Of a stretch of 64,000 nucleotides of DNA, positions 35,554 to 46,164 are shown in pieces. Each line of letters opens with the position of its first letter. Within the stretch, counting starts at the first letter, position 1. The position numbers and the translations under genes were made by a program. The notes under the pieces are model-generated. The model saw only the letters and a list, made by a program, of their open reading frames with translations. It was not told the DNA's origin and ran no database searches. The DNA is taken from NCBI RefSeq assembly GCF_024054035.1, contig NZ_JAMXQU010000008.1, positions 1 through 64,000 on the forward strand, given 5' to 3'. The DNA comes from Asaia lannensis NBRC 102526. GTDB lineage: Bacteria; Pseudomonadota; Alphaproteobacteria; Acetobacterales; Acetobacteraceae.

Positions 35554-35670
35554 ATTGGACAAGATCGTGCTGTGTCCTGAGTGCGCTTCCTGCCAGGCAG
35601 GGGGGCTGGCAGCAGGCGGGCAGCACTTCATTCAGTATCCTGCAAAAGCTTCGGGTCGAAAGTATAGCGA

Positions 35671-37497
35671 ATGAGTATGGCAATCGAGAATCATGCCGTG
35701 ATCGGCGATCTGCGTACGACGGCGCTTGTGGCGCTCAATGGATCGATCGATTTCATGTGCTGGCCCCGTTTCGACAGTCCGAGCGTGTTCGCGTCGCTCC
35801 TTGAGCCGAGCGCCGGGTTTTTCGAACTGGCGCCCGTGCTGGAGGGGGGACGTTTCAGGCAGTTCTATGTGCCGGATACGAATGTCCTGCTGACGCGCGT
35901 TCTCTCTCCGGAAGGCGTGAGCGAGATCTCGGATTTCATGACACTCGCGCCCGACTATCCCGAGCAAAGGGTAATCCGGCGTGTGAAAGCCGTTCGCGGC
36001 ACGCTGAAATTCAGACTGCATTGTGCGCCGCGCTTCGATTATGCCCGTACGGGGCACAAGGCGCGCGCGCTCAGTGACCGGGTCATCCTTTTCGAGCCCG
36101 AAGGCGATCATCTGCCCTCTCTGCGCATCAGCTCTACCATTCCCATGCAGATCGTGGATGGCGATGCCTGTGCGGAATTCGTGCTGGAGCTGAATGACAC
36201 GGCTATCTTCATGCTCGACAGCGTGACGACGGATGAAAATCTATGCCTTGAGGATCACTGGTCCTCCAATGCGTTCAAGGCGACGTGCAACTACTGGACC
36301 GACTGGGTGGCGCGTGCCCAGTATCACGGTCGCTGGCACGGGCACATCACGCGTTCGACCCTCGCGCTCAAGCTGCTGACCTCTGCGGAATACGGATCGA
36401 TGGTGGCGGCCGCGACCTTTGGCCTGCCCGAAGACCCCGGAGGTGTGCGCAACTGGGATTACCGTTACTGCTGGATCCGCGATTCCTCCTTCATGGTCTA
36501 TGCCTTCATGAAGACGGGCCATACTGAAGAGGCTACGGCGTTCATACGCTGGCTGCATGAGCGACGTCTCGACGCCCGACCGGGCGAGGCGCGCCTGAAG
36601 GTCATGTATGCGATCGACGGTCAGGCTTTCGTGCCGGAAACGGATCTGACGCATTTCAGAGGGTTCAGGGACTCGCGTCCGGTCCGTATCGGCAATGGGG
36701 CCGAAGACCAGCTTCAGCTCGATATCATCGGCGAGATGATGGATGCCGTCTATCATGCCGACCGGCATTGCGAACGCATCAGCTGGAAAGCCTGGGAGTC
36801 CATTGCAGAGGGGATCGACTGGTTGTGTACGGCCTGGAACCAGCCCGACGAGAGTATATGGGAGGTACGCGGCGGGAAAAGACACTTCCTGTTCTCGCGT
36901 ATCATGTGCTGGGTTGCTCTGGACCGCGCCATAAGAATGTCGGAAGAACGCGGACTTCCGGCACGAATTGCAGTATGGGTGCGTGAACGAAATTCCATAT
37001 ACATGGACGTACAGAATAATTTCTGGAATGAAGATCTTCAGTACTATGTGCAGTACAAGGGCGGTACCGCAATCGACGCGTCATGCCTGCTCATGCCGCT
37101 CATGGGATTCATAGGCGATCACGATCCGCGCTGGCAGGCAACGCTCAGGGCGGTCGGTGACCAGCTGCTCGATGACAGCCATGTCTTTCGCTACCACGTG
37201 GCCGAGGGTGACAACGATGACGGGCTGGAAGGTCGTGAAGGCACATTTACCATGTGTTCGTTCTGGTACATCGAATGTCTTGCGCGCTCGGGCGATCTGC
37301 TGATGGCGCGTTTCCTGTTCGACAAGACCCTGTCCTACGCCAATCATGTCGGGCTTTTCTCGGAAGAAATCGGCCCGGCGGGCGAGCATCTGGGCAATTT
37401 CCCGCAGGCTTTCACGCATCTGGCGCTGATCAGGGCGGGGCAATATCTGGATCAGGCACTGTCTCACAAGGATGCGGGCAGGGACCCGGGGAGTTGA
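35671..37497 (+). CDS. Glycoside hydrolase family 15 enzyme (glucoamylase / trehalase-like)
   Basis: 608 residues. It starts SMAIENHAVIGDLRTTALVALNGSIDFMCWPRFDSPSVFASLLEP, the standard opening of bacterial GH15 proteins. An N-terminal beta-sandwich (about 1-230) precedes the (alpha/alpha)6 barrel. The likely general acid Glu398 lies in SIWEVRGG, and the second catalytic Glu in SEEIGPAGEHLGNFPQAFTHL (Glu565/566). No signal peptide, so it is cytoplasmic, which argues for trehalose or short alpha-glucan breakdown rather than extracellular starch. The neighbouring zwf would take the glucose released after phosphorylation. The ribosome site is weak; the second ATG (35677) is also possible. Confidence 0.9.
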   Translation: MSMAIENHAVIGDLRTTALVALNGSIDFMCWPRFDSPSVFASLLEPSAGFFELAPVLEGGRFRQFYVPDTNVLLTRVLSPEGVSEISDFMTLAPDYPEQRVIRRVKAVRGTLKFRLHCAPRFDYARTGHKARALSDRVILFEPEGDHLPSLRISSTIPMQIVDGDACAEFVLELNDTAIFMLDSVTTDENLCLEDHWSSNAFKATCNYWTDWVARAQYHGRWHGHITRSTLALKLLTSAEYGSMVAAATFGLPEDPGGVRNWDYRYCWIRDSSFMVYAFMKTGHTEEATAFIRWLHERRLDARPGEARLKVMYAIDGQAFVPETDLTHFRGFRDSRPVRIGNGAEDQLQLDIIGEMMDAVYHADRHCERISWKAWESIAEGIDWLCTAWNQPDESIWEVRGGKRHFLFSRIMCWVALDRAIRMSEERGLPARIAVWVRERNSIYMDVQNNFWNEDLQYYVQYKGGTAIDASCLLMPLMGFIGDHDPRWQATLRAVGDQLLDDSHVFRYHVAEGDNDDGLEGREGTFTMCSFWYIECLARSGDLLMARFLFDKTLSYANHVGLFSEEIGPAGEHLGNFPQAFTHLALIRAGQYLDQALSHKDAGRDPGS

Positions 37498-37503
37498 GAA
37501 CAA

Positions 37504-37566
37504 GTATCAACAAGTCATCCCGAATGGGGGAGAATGATTGATATCGCGTTGATAATGAATATCAAC
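37504..37566 (+). promoter_or_regulatory. Cluster of TTGATA/TATCAA half-sites before the nuo operon
   Basis: A perfect dyad GTTGATA (37548-37554), five bases, TATCAAC (37560-37566), a further TTGATA at 37539-37544 one helical turn upstream, and TATCAAC at 37505-37511. All lie about 190-250 bases before nuoA. The half-site resembles the FNR/CRP type TTGAT, but the spacing is not the canonical four bases. Probably a control site for complex I expression. Confidence 0.4.
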
Positions 37567-37751
37567 AAAAACAGGACTGTTCAAATACTGATAATCACGG
37601 GTTCGTGTGCTCCCTTTGAGGTGATAGGCAGGGACTTGATGTGATGCTAGGCATTGGCGCAGAAAAAAACCTCACGACCACTGGCTTTTTAGTTCCAGAC
37701 CGGTGTTACACGCCGTGATGGAACGCAGGCCTTTGGTCCCGTCGGGAATAG

Positions 37752-38219
37752 GTGGTTGCGCCAGTGTCTCAGTTTCTCGCAGATCATGCTTTAGCGATCT
37801 ACGTGGCCTTTACGGTCATTTTCCTTTGCATCGTGGTGGCGCTGTCAGCTGCTCTTGGCCCTCGTCGTGTTGGTGCGGCACGTGGCCGCTCCATGAGCCT
37901 TCCTTATGAATCGGGCATTCTGTCCACCGGTTCGGCGCGTATCCGCCTGCCGGTGCAGTATTATCTGCTCGCCGTTTTCTTCGTCATTTTCGACGTGGAG
38001 GGCGTGTTTATCTATTCATGGGCTCCGGTGGTGGTTGAGGCCGGTTGGGCTGCCTTCATCTCGGTTGCGACCTTTGTCGTCTTTCTGACGCTCGCCCTGG
38101 TTTATCTCTGGCGCAGCGGTGCCCTCGAATGGGGCCCCAAGCACCGCCGCATGCCGGTCAAGGTGCCGCCCAACTCCCCCGTTGAACTTGTCAAAATCCC
38201 CGAGCGCGAGGTCGTATAA
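37752..38219 (+). CDS. nuoA: NADH-quinone oxidoreductase subunit A
   Basis: 155 residues with a GTG start. It has three membrane helices and the NuoA loop [40 protein letters not shown], whose acidic residues line the proton/quinone region. A second GTG at 37764 has a better-placed AGGTGG and would give 151 residues. First gene of a complete 13-gene nuo operon on the plus strand (37752-52286). The C-terminal tail of about 25 polar residues is longer than in E. coli. Confidence 0.95.
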   Translation: MVAPVSQFLADHALAIYVAFTVIFLCIVVALSAALGPRRVGAARGRSMSLPYESGILSTGSARIRLPVQYYLLAVFFVIFDVEGVFIYSWAPVVVEAGWAAFISVATFVVFLTLALVYLWRSGALEWGPKHRRMPVKVPPNSPVELVKIPEREVV

Positions 38220-38221
38220 CG

Positions 38222-38863
38222 ATGACTTGGACTCTTACCTCCGCCGTCGGCGAACCCCGTCTGCAATCTCCTGAAGATCTTCTGGCGCACGAGGACGTGC
38301 GCCGTAACCTTGTTGTGGGCAAGCTTCAGGATTTCATCTCCTGGGGGCAGAAGAACTCGGTCTGGCCGTTCAACTTCGGCCTGTCCTGCTGTTACGTGGA
38401 AATGGCGACGGCCTTCACCAGCCGTTACGACATTGCCCGTTTCGGCTCCGAGGTGCTGCGTGCTACCCCGCGTGAAGCCGATCTGATCGTGATTGCGGGC
38501 ACCGTGTTCCGCAAGATGGCCCCTATCGTGAAGTATCTGTACGACCAGATGCTGGAGCCGCGCTGGGTTATCTCGATGGGCTCCTGTGCCAATTCGGGTG
38601 GCATGTACGACATCTACAGCGTCGTACAGGGCGTCGACAGCTTCCTTCCGGTCGATGTGTATGTGCCGGGCTGCCCGCCGCGCCCCGATGCGCTGCTCGA
38701 AGGGCTGATGCTGCTTCAGGATTCCATCGGCAAGCAGCGCCGTCCGCTCAGCTGGATGGTGGGTGATCAGGGTGTGACCAAGGTCACGCCTCCCAGCATG
38801 CGCGACCTCAAGCGTGAAGAGCGCATGGCGGTCACCAAGCTGCGCACGCCCGACACGATCTGA
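38222..38863 (+). CDS. nuoB: NADH-quinone oxidoreductase subunit B
   Basis: 213 residues. It carries cluster N2, the last iron-sulfur centre before quinone. Cluster ligands are in [12 protein letters not shown] (near 60), [10 protein letters not shown] (near 125) and [15 protein letters not shown] (near 155). The start is two bases after the nuoA stop. Length and motifs are as in E. coli NuoB. Confidence 0.97.
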   Translation: MTWTLTSAVGEPRLQSPEDLLAHEDVRRNLVVGKLQDFISWGQKNSVWPFNFGLSCCYVEMATAFTSRYDIARFGSEVLRATPREADLIVIAGTVFRKMAPIVKYLYDQMLEPRWVISMGSCANSGGMYDIYSVVQGVDSFLPVDVYVPGCPPRPDALLEGLMLLQDSIGKQRRPLSWMVGDQGVTKVTPPSMRDLKREERMAVTKLRTPDTI

Positions 38864-38876
38864 GGAGCCGGCAGCA

Positions 38877-40655
38877 ATGAGCGAAGTTTTCGACAACAGC
38901 CGGGCAGCAGGCATAGGCACGGGCAGCATGGGGGCGGCAGTGGCCGCTTTCCCGCCGCACATGATCATGATGGAAGAGGCCACCCGCGACGGCGTGCCGA
39001 CCTTCTGGGTGTCGCGTGGCCAGATTCGCGCCGTGCTCCAGGCCGTCAAGGCCGGTGGCGCGCTGCGTATGCTGCTCGACCTGACCTGTGTGGATGAGCG
39101 TCAGCGCATTCATCGCGACGGTCTTCCGGCATCCGATTTTACGGTTGTCTATCACATCCAGTCTTTCGACGGTCCGATCGACGAAGTGCGTTTCAAGGTG
39201 CCTCTGGCAGCCGATGACGCGAATATCGCCTCGATTACCGATATCTGGCCCAACTCGAACTGGCTCGAACGCGAAGCCTGGGATCTGTTCGGCGTTGTCT
39301 TCGAAGGGCACCCGCATCTCTCGCGCATTCTGACTCCGCCCACATGGGTCGGTCACCCGCTGCGCAAGGATCATTACGCCCGTGCCACCGAGCGTCCGCC
39401 TTATACGCTCTCCGAAGACCAGGTTTTCGACGAGCAGGAAGCACTGAGGTTCGACCCCGAAGCCTGGGGCATGAAGCGCCATTCCGACAACAGCGACTTC
39501 ATGTTCCTCAATCTTGGCCCGAACCATCCTTCGGTGCATGGCGTGTTCCGCGTCGTGCTTCAGCTGGAAGGCGAGTTCATCGTCGATGCCGTGCCCGATA
39601 TCGGGTTCCATCATCGCGGTGCCGAGAAAATGGCCGAGCGCCAGACCTGGCACAGCTACATCCCCTATACCGACCGTATCGACTATGTCGGCGGGGTGAT
39701 GAACAACTTCCCGTACGTGATGGGTGTCGAGAAGCTTGCGGGCATCACGGTGCCGCCGCGCGCGCAGCTTATCCGCATCATGCTGGCCGAGTTCTTCCGT
39801 ATTTCCAGCCATCTCGTGTTCTACGGAACCATGGTGCAGGATCTCGGTCAGCTCTCGCCGGTGTTCTATATCTTCACCGATCGCGAGCGTGTTTTCGAGA
39901 TCATCGAAAAGATCTGCGGTTTCCGCATGCATCCGGCCTTCTTCCGCATCGGCGGTGTGGCCATGGATCTGCCGGAGGGCTGGGATGGCGAGGTGCGCGC
40001 TTTCCTCGACTACCTGCCCAAGCGTCTGGACGAGTACAACGAACTCGTCATGAAGAATCCGATCTTCAAGGCCCGTACCAAGGGGGTAGGTGTTTACAAT
40101 ACCGAAGAGGCGATCGACTGGGGTGTGACGGGTCCGGGGCTGCGCGCCACGGGTCTCGAATGGGATTACCGCCGCAAGGCGCCCTACTCGGGCTATGACC
40201 AGATCGATTTCGATATTCCGACCGCCGTCAACGGCGATTGCTATGACCGCGCTGCGGTGCATATCGAAGAGATCCGCCAGAGCCTGCGCATCATCCGCTA
40301 CTGCCTCGATAACATGCCGGGCGGTCCGTACAAGGCCGAGCATCCACTGGCCGTTCCGCCGCCGAAGCCGCGCACGATGCATGACATCGAGACGCTCATC
40401 CATCACTTCGTGGGCGTCAGTTGGGGGCCGGTCATTCCGCAGGGCGAAGTGCGCTCCTGCATTGAGGCGACCAAGGGCCTTAACCAGTATTACCTTGTGA
40501 GCGATGGCGGCACGATGTCCTACCGGACGCGTATCCGCACACCGTCGTTCATTCATCTGCAACAGCTTCCGATGCTGTCACGCGGCACCATGATTGCCGA
40601 TCTGATCGCCATCATCGGAAGCATCGATTTTGTGATGGCCGATGTCGACCGCTGA
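38877..40655 (+). CDS. nuoC: NADH-quinone oxidoreductase subunit C/D fusion
   Basis: 592 residues; NuoC (about 1-190) is joined to NuoD (about 200-592), as in E. coli and unlike the separate nuoC and nuoD of most alphaproteobacteria. The join is near [33 protein letters not shown]. NuoD motifs include [32 protein letters not shown] and, at the C-terminus, [11 protein letters not shown]. Part of the quinone pocket. The start at 38877 has GGAG upstream; a frame start at 38814 would lie in nuoB. It overlaps nuoE by 14 bases. The symbol is often written nuoCD. Confidence 0.97.
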   Translation: MSEVFDNSRAAGIGTGSMGAAVAAFPPHMIMMEEATRDGVPTFWVSRGQIRAVLQAVKAGGALRMLLDLTCVDERQRIHRDGLPASDFTVVYHIQSFDGPIDEVRFKVPLAADDANIASITDIWPNSNWLEREAWDLFGVVFEGHPHLSRILTPPTWVGHPLRKDHYARATERPPYTLSEDQVFDEQEALRFDPEAWGMKRHSDNSDFMFLNLGPNHPSVHGVFRVVLQLEGEFIVDAVPDIGFHHRGAEKMAERQTWHSYIPYTDRIDYVGGVMNNFPYVMGVEKLAGITVPPRAQLIRIMLAEFFRISSHLVFYGTMVQDLGQLSPVFYIFTDRERVFEIIEKICGFRMHPAFFRIGGVAMDLPEGWDGEVRAFLDYLPKRLDEYNELVMKNPIFKARTKGVGVYNTEEAIDWGVTGPGLRATGLEWDYRRKAPYSGYDQIDFDIPTAVNGDCYDRAAVHIEEIRQSLRIIRYCLDNMPGGPYKAEHPLAVPPPKPRTMHDIETLIHHFVGVSWGPVIPQGEVRSCIEATKGLNQYYLVSDGGTMSYRTRIRTPSFIHLQQLPMLSRGTMIADLIAIIGSIDFVMADVDR

Positions 40656-41151
40656 ACTTACGGCGCAGGACGCCGAACTCCCCAAGGATCTCGTCGATAC
40701 GTTCATCGACATGGCGGCCCATGAGCATCATCCGCGTGGCGCCGCTATCGAGGCGCTGCGTCTGGTGCAGGAACGCTTTGGCTGGATCAATGACGCGCAT
40801 CTTGCCCAGACGGCACGTATTCTGGGCATGTCCCAGGCCGATCTGGACGGGATTGCCACCTACTTCAACCTGCTGTTCCGTAAGCCGGTCGGCAAGAACG
40901 TGGTCATGCTGTGTGACTCCGTTTCCTGCTACATCATGGGCGCCGAGCAGACGCGCGAGCGTCTGTGCAAGAAGCTGGGCGTGAAAATGGGCGAGACGAC
41001 GCCGGATGGTGAATTCACCGTTCTGCCCATCGTCTGCCTCGGCCACTGCGACCATGCGCCGGCCATGCTGGTCGGCAAGGACCTGTTCGGTCCTGTCCGT
41101 CCGGAAGATATCGACGGCATCATCGACGACATTCGGGCGAGGAAGAAGTGA
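40642..41151 (+). CDS. nuoE: NADH-quinone oxidoreductase subunit E
   Basis: 169 residues. The [2Fe-2S] cluster N1a ligands are seen in [11 protein letters not shown] (near 90) and [11 protein letters not shown] (near 130), in the thioredoxin-like C-terminal part. Part of the NADH dehydrogenase module with NuoF and NuoG. Its 5' end overlaps nuoCD by 14 bases and its stop overlaps nuoF (TGATG). Confidence 0.97.
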   Translation: MSTAELTAQDAELPKDLVDTFIDMAAHEHHPRGAAIEALRLVQERFGWINDAHLAQTARILGMSQADLDGIATYFNLLFRKPVGKNVVMLCDSVSCYIMGAEQTRERLCKKLGVKMGETTPDGEFTVLPIVCLGHCDHAPAMLVGKDLFGPVRPEDIDGIIDDIRARKK

Positions 41152-42467
41152 TGACTGGTCTCAACCCCGAAAAGCAGCCGCTTCTGGCGCTCGTCAACCG
41201 CGAGACACCGCTCGATCCGGCTGGCTACGACAAGAAGGGTGGATGGCGCGGTCTGCGTCGCGCCCTTGGCATGAGCCCCGCGGAGATCATCACCGAGGTG
41301 ACGGACTCCAAGCTGCGCGGACGCGGCGGCGCCGGGTTCAGTACCGGCATGAAATGGAGCTTCGTTCCCAAGGAATCCTCGAAGGATCGCCTCAAATACA
41401 TCGTCGCCAATGGTGACGAGATGGAGCCGGGCACCTTCAAGGATCGTATCCTTGTCGAGGGCAACCCGCTCCAGCTTATCGAAGGCATGATCATCTCGGC
41501 CTATGCCATTCAGGCGCGGCACGGCATCATCTTCCTGCGCGGCGAGTATCATCTAGGTCTGGAGCGTCTCCAGCAGGCGGTCATTCAGGCGCGTGAGGCT
41601 GGTTTCCTCGGGAAAAACATCCTCGGTTCCGGCTTCGATTTCGACCTGCATGTCCATCCCTCCGCCGGACGCTATATCTGCGGTGAGGAAACGGCCCTGA
41701 TCACGGCGCTGGAAGGCCGCCGCGCCAACCCGCGTGCCAAGCCGCCATTCCCGCAGATCGGCGGTCTGTGGGGCGCGCCGACGGTCGTGAACAATATCGA
41801 GACCTTCAGCAACATCCCGCATATTCTGGCCAACGGCACGGAATGGTATCTCGGGCTCAGCGCCTGCGTCGATGGGGGCACCAAGCTCTACGGTGTCAGC
41901 GGTCGCGCCAAGCGTCCGGGTGTGTTCGAACTGCCTCTGGGCACGTCGCTCGGTGTGATCCTGAACGAATGTGCTGGCGGCATGCAGGACGGTTACAAGC
42001 TGCGTGCCTTCCTGCCCGGTGGCGCCTCGACCGCGTTCCTCGGGGCCGAACACGCTGATATCATCATGGACTACCCGACGCCGGAAAAGGCGGGCAGCCG
42101 CCTCGGTACGGGTCTGGCCATTCTGCTCGATGACAAGACCAGCCCGATCGGGATGATCCGCAATCTCGAGCATTTCTTTGCGCAGGAATCCTGTGGCTGG
42201 TGCACGCCCTGTCGTGATGGCCTGCCCTGGGTCGAGCGTCTTCTGATCGCCATCGAGGAAGGGCGCGGCACACAGGAGGATATCGATCGCCTCCATGATG
42301 CTGCCCGTCTGATCGGCCCGATGGGGCGCACGTTCTGCGCCCATGCACCGGGTGCGATTGCGCCTCTGGCCAGCGGCCTGAAGATGTTCGCCGAGGATTT
42401 CCAGCGACTGGTTAGCAAGCCCACCTCCGGCACCGCAGCGAGCGGCGCCGCAGGGCAGGCGGCGTAG
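41151..42467 (+). CDS. nuoF: NADH-quinone oxidoreductase subunit F
   Basis: 438 residues from the ATG at 41151. It binds NADH, FMN and cluster N3. The NADH/FMN glycine loop LRGRGGAGFSTGMKW (near 57-71), VANGDEMEPGTFKDR (near 85) and the cluster motif ESCGWCTPCRDG (near 345) are intact. Electrons enter complex I here. A C-terminal Ala/Gly/Ser tail of about 15 residues is unusual but short. One base shared with the nuoE stop. Confidence 0.97.
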   Translation: MTGLNPEKQPLLALVNRETPLDPAGYDKKGGWRGLRRALGMSPAEIITEVTDSKLRGRGGAGFSTGMKWSFVPKESSKDRLKYIVANGDEMEPGTFKDRILVEGNPLQLIEGMIISAYAIQARHGIIFLRGEYHLGLERLQQAVIQAREAGFLGKNILGSGFDFDLHVHPSAGRYICGEETALITALEGRRANPRAKPPFPQIGGLWGAPTVVNNIETFSNIPHILANGTEWYLGLSACVDGGTKLYGVSGRAKRPGVFELPLGTSLGVILNECAGGMQDGYKLRAFLPGGASTAFLGAEHADIIMDYPTPEKAGSRLGTGLAILLDDKTSPIGMIRNLEHFFAQESCGWCTPCRDGLPWVERLLIAIEEGRGTQEDIDRLHDAARLIGPMGRTFCAHAPGAIAPLASGLKMFAEDFQRLVSKPTSGTAASGAAGQAA

Positions 42468-42480
42468 GAGGAACGGCCCG

Positions 42481-45192
42481 ATGGCAAAAATCGTAATCGA
42501 CGGCCGCGAGGTTGAAGCACGTTCAGACGTGAACCTTCTGCAGGCCTGTCTCGAGGCAGGGGAAGACCTGCCCTATTTCTGCTGGCACCCGGAGCTCGGG
42601 TCTGTCGGTGCGTGCCGTCAGTGCGCCGTCAAGCAATATGCCAATGCCGACGACACGCGCGGTCGTATCGTCATGGCCTGCATGACGCCGGTGACAGAAG
42701 GCGCGATCATCTCGGTTGCTGATCCCGAAGCCAAGGAATTCCGTGGTGAGGTGGTCGAGTGGCTGATGACGAACCATCCGCATGACTGCCCGGTCTGTGA
42801 AGAAGGCGGCGAGTGCCACCTTCAGGACATGACCGTCATGACCGGTCATCGCGAGCGCCGCTATCGCTTCGACAAGCGTACGCACAACAATCAGGATCTC
42901 GGTCCTTTCGTGAAACACGAAATGAACCGCTGCATTGCGTGCTATCGTTGCGTGCGTTTCTATCGCGATTATGCGGGCGGCCAGGATCTGGGCGTGTTTG
43001 CCTCGCATAACAACGTCTATTTCGGCCGTCATGAGAGCGGTACGCTGGAGAGCCCCTTCTCGGGCAACCTCATCGAGGTGTGCCCGACCGGCGTGTTTAC
43101 CGACAAGCCGTTCTCCAAGATGTACAGCCGCAAATGGGACATGCGCGGCGCGCCGTCCGTCTGTTCCAACTGTGCGACGGGCTGCAACACGATCATCAAC
43201 GAACGCGCCGGCAAGGTCCGCCGCACGCTCAACCGCTACAATGATGAAGTGAACCGCTACTTCCTTTGCGATCGCGGTCGCTTCGGTCATGGCTGGGTCA
43301 ATGCCCCCACCCGTCTGCGTTCGGCTGGGTATGTCATCGATGGCGACATGACGCCGGTCCCGGCTCAGGCCGCTCTGGATCATTTCGGCAAGATCGCAGC
43401 CTCCGGCAAGCTGGTGGGTATCGGATCGCCGCGTGCCTCGCTGGAATCCAACTACGCTCTGCGCAAGCTGGTCGGTGCCGAGAATTTCTCCACCGGTATG
43501 GCCGAGCCGGAGCACGGGCTGGTCATGCTCGCTGCGTCGCTGATGCGTGTCAGTCCGGCACGCATCGCAACCATGCATGAGATGGAAACAGCCGATGGCG
43601 CGCTGATCCTGGGTGAGGATGTTTCGGCAACTTCACCGCGCATGAGTCTGGCGCTGCGTCAGATCAAGCGTACGGCCTTCAACAAGGCTGCCGATCAGGC
43701 GCGTGTCCCGCACTGGATGGACGCTTCGGTGCGTACGCTCGGACAGGACACCATCTCGCCGCTCTTCGTGGTGTCTCCCACGGTGACCGATCTGGATGGT
43801 TTCGCGCAGGACGCGATCCGCGCCATGCCCGAAGATGCAGCACGTCTCGGCTTTGCCATCGCGCATCGCATCGACTCTTCCGCTCCTGACGTGACGGGCC
43901 TGAGCGATGCGGAAGGCGAGGCAGCTACACGCATTGCCGAAGCCCTCATGGCAGCCGAAAAGCCGCTTCTGGTATCGGGCCTGCAATACGCGTCCGCAGC
44001 TTTGCTTCAGGCAACAGCGAATATTGCTTCGGCTCTCGCGGCCAAGGGCAAGACGCCGCTTATCAGCTTCGTTCTTCCCGAAGCCAACTCCATGGGTCTC
44101 GCGCTCATGGGGGGGCTCTCGCTCGACGAGATCGGGGCACGTGCAACCGATGCCACGCTTATCGTGCTCGAAAACGACCTGAGCCGTCGTCTCGATCCGG
44201 CCCGTTTCAACGCGCTGGTGGACAGAGCGGCCAATCTCGTCGTGCTCGACCATTCGGTGACGCCCACAGCGATCCGTTCCCAGGTAACCTTCCCCGCGTC
44301 AGCCTATTCCGAAGCGGATGGCACGCTGGTCAGCGCCGAGGGTCGTGCCCAGCGTTTCCTGCAGGTGGTCTATCCCGATGCACCGCTTCAGGCGAGCTGG
44401 CGCTGGATTGCCGATATGGCGCAGGCGGCAGGCTTCAATCATGTGCAGCCCTGGGCCAAGCTGGACGATCTGATTGCTGAGATCGCCATCGAGATGCCGG
44501 TTTTCGCTCTTGTTCCCGAGGCGGCTCCCGGTGCGGATTACGAGCTTGAAGGCACGCCGTTGCGTAGCCAGACGCATCGCGTGAGCGGACGCACGGCCAT
44601 TCGTGCCAATATCAGCGTGCGCGATATTCCGCCGCCGAGCTCGCCGGACACACCGTTGCACTCCACGATGGAAGGCTCCTACAGCACCGACATGCCCGGT
44701 ACGCTCATACCGTTCTATCAGGTGCCCGGCTGGAACTCCGAACAGTCCCTGAACCGTTTCCAGCAGGAAATCGGCGGCAAGATGCGCGGCGGCGATTGCG
44801 GCGTGCGTCTGGTCGAGGGGGCCGCCAATGGGGCGGGTTCCTATGCCATGGACATTCCTTCGGCCTTCGCCCCGCGTGCAGGCCAGTTCATGCTCCTGCC
44901 AGAAGCTCGCGTGTTCGGTACGGATGAAATGAGCATGATGGCCCAGCCGATTGCCGAGCGCGCCGCACCTGCAGTTGTGCGTATCGGTGGGGATGTGGCT
45001 GAGGGCGCGCAGGTCCGCCTCATGCTGGATGGCGAGATCTTCACGGTCGATGCCGTGTCCGATCCGAACCTGCCTGCAGGTGTCGCCACCTGTCCTCCGC
45101 ATATGGTGTCCCGCTCCTGGTCGGCTCCGGGCTGGGTCTCTCTTGAAATTACGGCGCCTGCCGAGCGTGTTGGAACGGAGAGCGCGGTATGA
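42481..45192 (+). CDS. nuoG: NADH-quinone oxidoreductase subunit G
   Basis: 903 residues. N-terminal domains carry N1b (CWHPELGSVGACRQCAVK), N5 (HPHDCPVCEEGGECHLQDM) and N4 (CIACYRCVRFYRDYAGGQDLG). The E. coli-type extra cluster N7 motif CSNCATGCNT near 225 is also present. The remainder is the molybdopterin-oxidoreductase-like scaffold without cofactor. The long form with N7 agrees with the E. coli-like operon type. It overlaps nuoH by four bases. Confidence 0.97.
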   Translation: MAKIVIDGREVEARSDVNLLQACLEAGEDLPYFCWHPELGSVGACRQCAVKQYANADDTRGRIVMACMTPVTEGAIISVADPEAKEFRGEVVEWLMTNHPHDCPVCEEGGECHLQDMTVMTGHRERRYRFDKRTHNNQDLGPFVKHEMNRCIACYRCVRFYRDYAGGQDLGVFASHNNVYFGRHESGTLESPFSGNLIEVCPTGVFTDKPFSKMYSRKWDMRGAPSVCSNCATGCNTIINERAGKVRRTLNRYNDEVNRYFLCDRGRFGHGWVNAPTRLRSAGYVIDGDMTPVPAQAALDHFGKIAASGKLVGIGSPRASLESNYALRKLVGAENFSTGMAEPEHGLVMLAASLMRVSPARIATMHEMETADGALILGEDVSATSPRMSLALRQIKRTAFNKAADQARVPHWMDASVRTLGQDTISPLFVVSPTVTDLDGFAQDAIRAMPEDAARLGFAIAHRIDSSAPDVTGLSDAEGEAATRIAEALMAAEKPLLVSGLQYASAALLQATANIASALAAKGKTPLISFVLPEANSMGLALMGGLSLDEIGARATDATLIVLENDLSRRLDPARFNALVDRAANLVVLDHSVTPTAIRSQVTFPASAYSEADGTLVSAEGRAQRFLQVVYPDAPLQASWRWIADMAQAAGFNHVQPWAKLDDLIAEIAIEMPVFALVPEAAPGADYELEGTPLRSQTHRVSGRTAIRANISVRDIPPPSSPDTPLHSTMEGSYSTDMPGTLIPFYQVPGWNSEQSLNRFQQEIGGKMRGGDCGVRLVEGAANGAGSYAMDIPSAFAPRAGQFMLLPEARVFGTDEMSMMAQPIAERAAPAVVRIGGDVAEGAQVRLMLDGEIFTVDAVSDPNLPAGVATCPPHMVSRSWSAPGWVSLEITAPAERVGTESAV

Positions 45193-46151
45193 TGCCCATC
45201 GTGTGGCCAATTCTTGTGATAGTCGTGACCGTCTTTGGCGTTCTCGGCGTCGCTGCGGTCTCGACCATGCTGGAACGCCGCCTTCTCGGCGTGTTTCAGG
45301 ATCGTCCCGGCCCGAACCGCGTAGGTCCGTTCGGCCTGTTCCAGGTCATCGCTGATGCGATGAAAATGCTGTTCAAGCAGGACTGGATTCCGCCCTTTGC
45401 GGACAAGCCGGTCTTTCTTGTGGCTCCCATCATCGGCTTTCTGGCCGTTCTGCTCTGCTTTGCGGTCGTCCCCATCACGCCTATCTGGAGCGTCGCGGGC
45501 GATCTGAACGTCGGTCTGCTCTTCATTTTCGGTATGCTGGGGCTTGGCGTCTATTCGGTGGTTCTCGCCGGATGGTCGTCCAACAACAAATACGCCCTGC
45601 TCGGCGGTATGCGTGCCGCGGCCCAGATGATCTCCTATGAGGTTTTCATGGGGCTCTCGGTCATGGGTGTGGTGATTGCAGCCGGGTCGTTCAGCCTCCG
45701 CGATATCGTGGATGCACAGACCCATGGCTGGTTCATCATCCCGCAATGCCTGGGTGCCGTTATTTTCCTGCTTGCCGGTATTGCTGAAACGCATCGTCTG
45801 CCTTTCGATTTTCCGGAAGGCGAAAACGAAATCGGTGCAGGCTTTCATACCGAATATTCGGGCATGAAATTCGGCATGTTCTATCTTGCCGAATATGCCG
45901 GCGTTGCGCTCAGCTCCGCCCTGATCACCACGCTTTACCTTGGTGGCTGGCATGGCCCGTTCCTGCCGCCTTTCCTGTGGTTTGCGATCAAGGTTTTCCT
46001 GCTGATCTGCTTCTATATCCTGCTGCGTGCAGCACTGCCCCGTCCTCGTTACGACCAGCTGATGTCCTTCGGCTGGAAGGTGCTGCTGCCGCTGTCTCTT
46101 CTTAACATTCTGGTCACCGGCGCGGTCGTTCTGCTGCGCGCGGGCGTCTGA
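45189..46151 (+). CDS. nuoH: NADH-quinone oxidoreductase subunit H
   Basis: 320 residues with about eight membrane helices. It lines the quinone chamber; landmarks are [37 protein letters not shown] near 25-60 and [29 protein letters not shown] near 200-225, the acidic E-channel loop. It starts inside the nuoG stop (ATGA). For comparison, the Ehr-like NuoH relative at 14437-15339 lacks this acidic loop. Confidence 0.97.
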   Translation: MMPIVWPILVIVVTVFGVLGVAAVSTMLERRLLGVFQDRPGPNRVGPFGLFQVIADAMKMLFKQDWIPPFADKPVFLVAPIIGFLAVLLCFAVVPITPIWSVAGDLNVGLLFIFGMLGLGVYSVVLAGWSSNNKYALLGGMRAAAQMISYEVFMGLSVMGVVIAAGSFSLRDIVDAQTHGWFIIPQCLGAVIFLLAGIAETHRLPFDFPEGENEIGAGFHTEYSGMKFGMFYLAEYAGVALSSALITTLYLGGWHGPFLPPFLWFAIKVFLLICFYILLRAALPRPRYDQLMSFGWKVLLPLSLLNILVTGAVVLLRAGV

Positions 46152-46164
46152 GAGGGGGCGCGCC

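Noticed and set aside
37549-37565. FNR box before nuo
   Set aside because: The half-sites TTGAT and ATCAA are separated by seven bases rather than four, so a standard FNR site cannot be claimed; only a dyad is reported.
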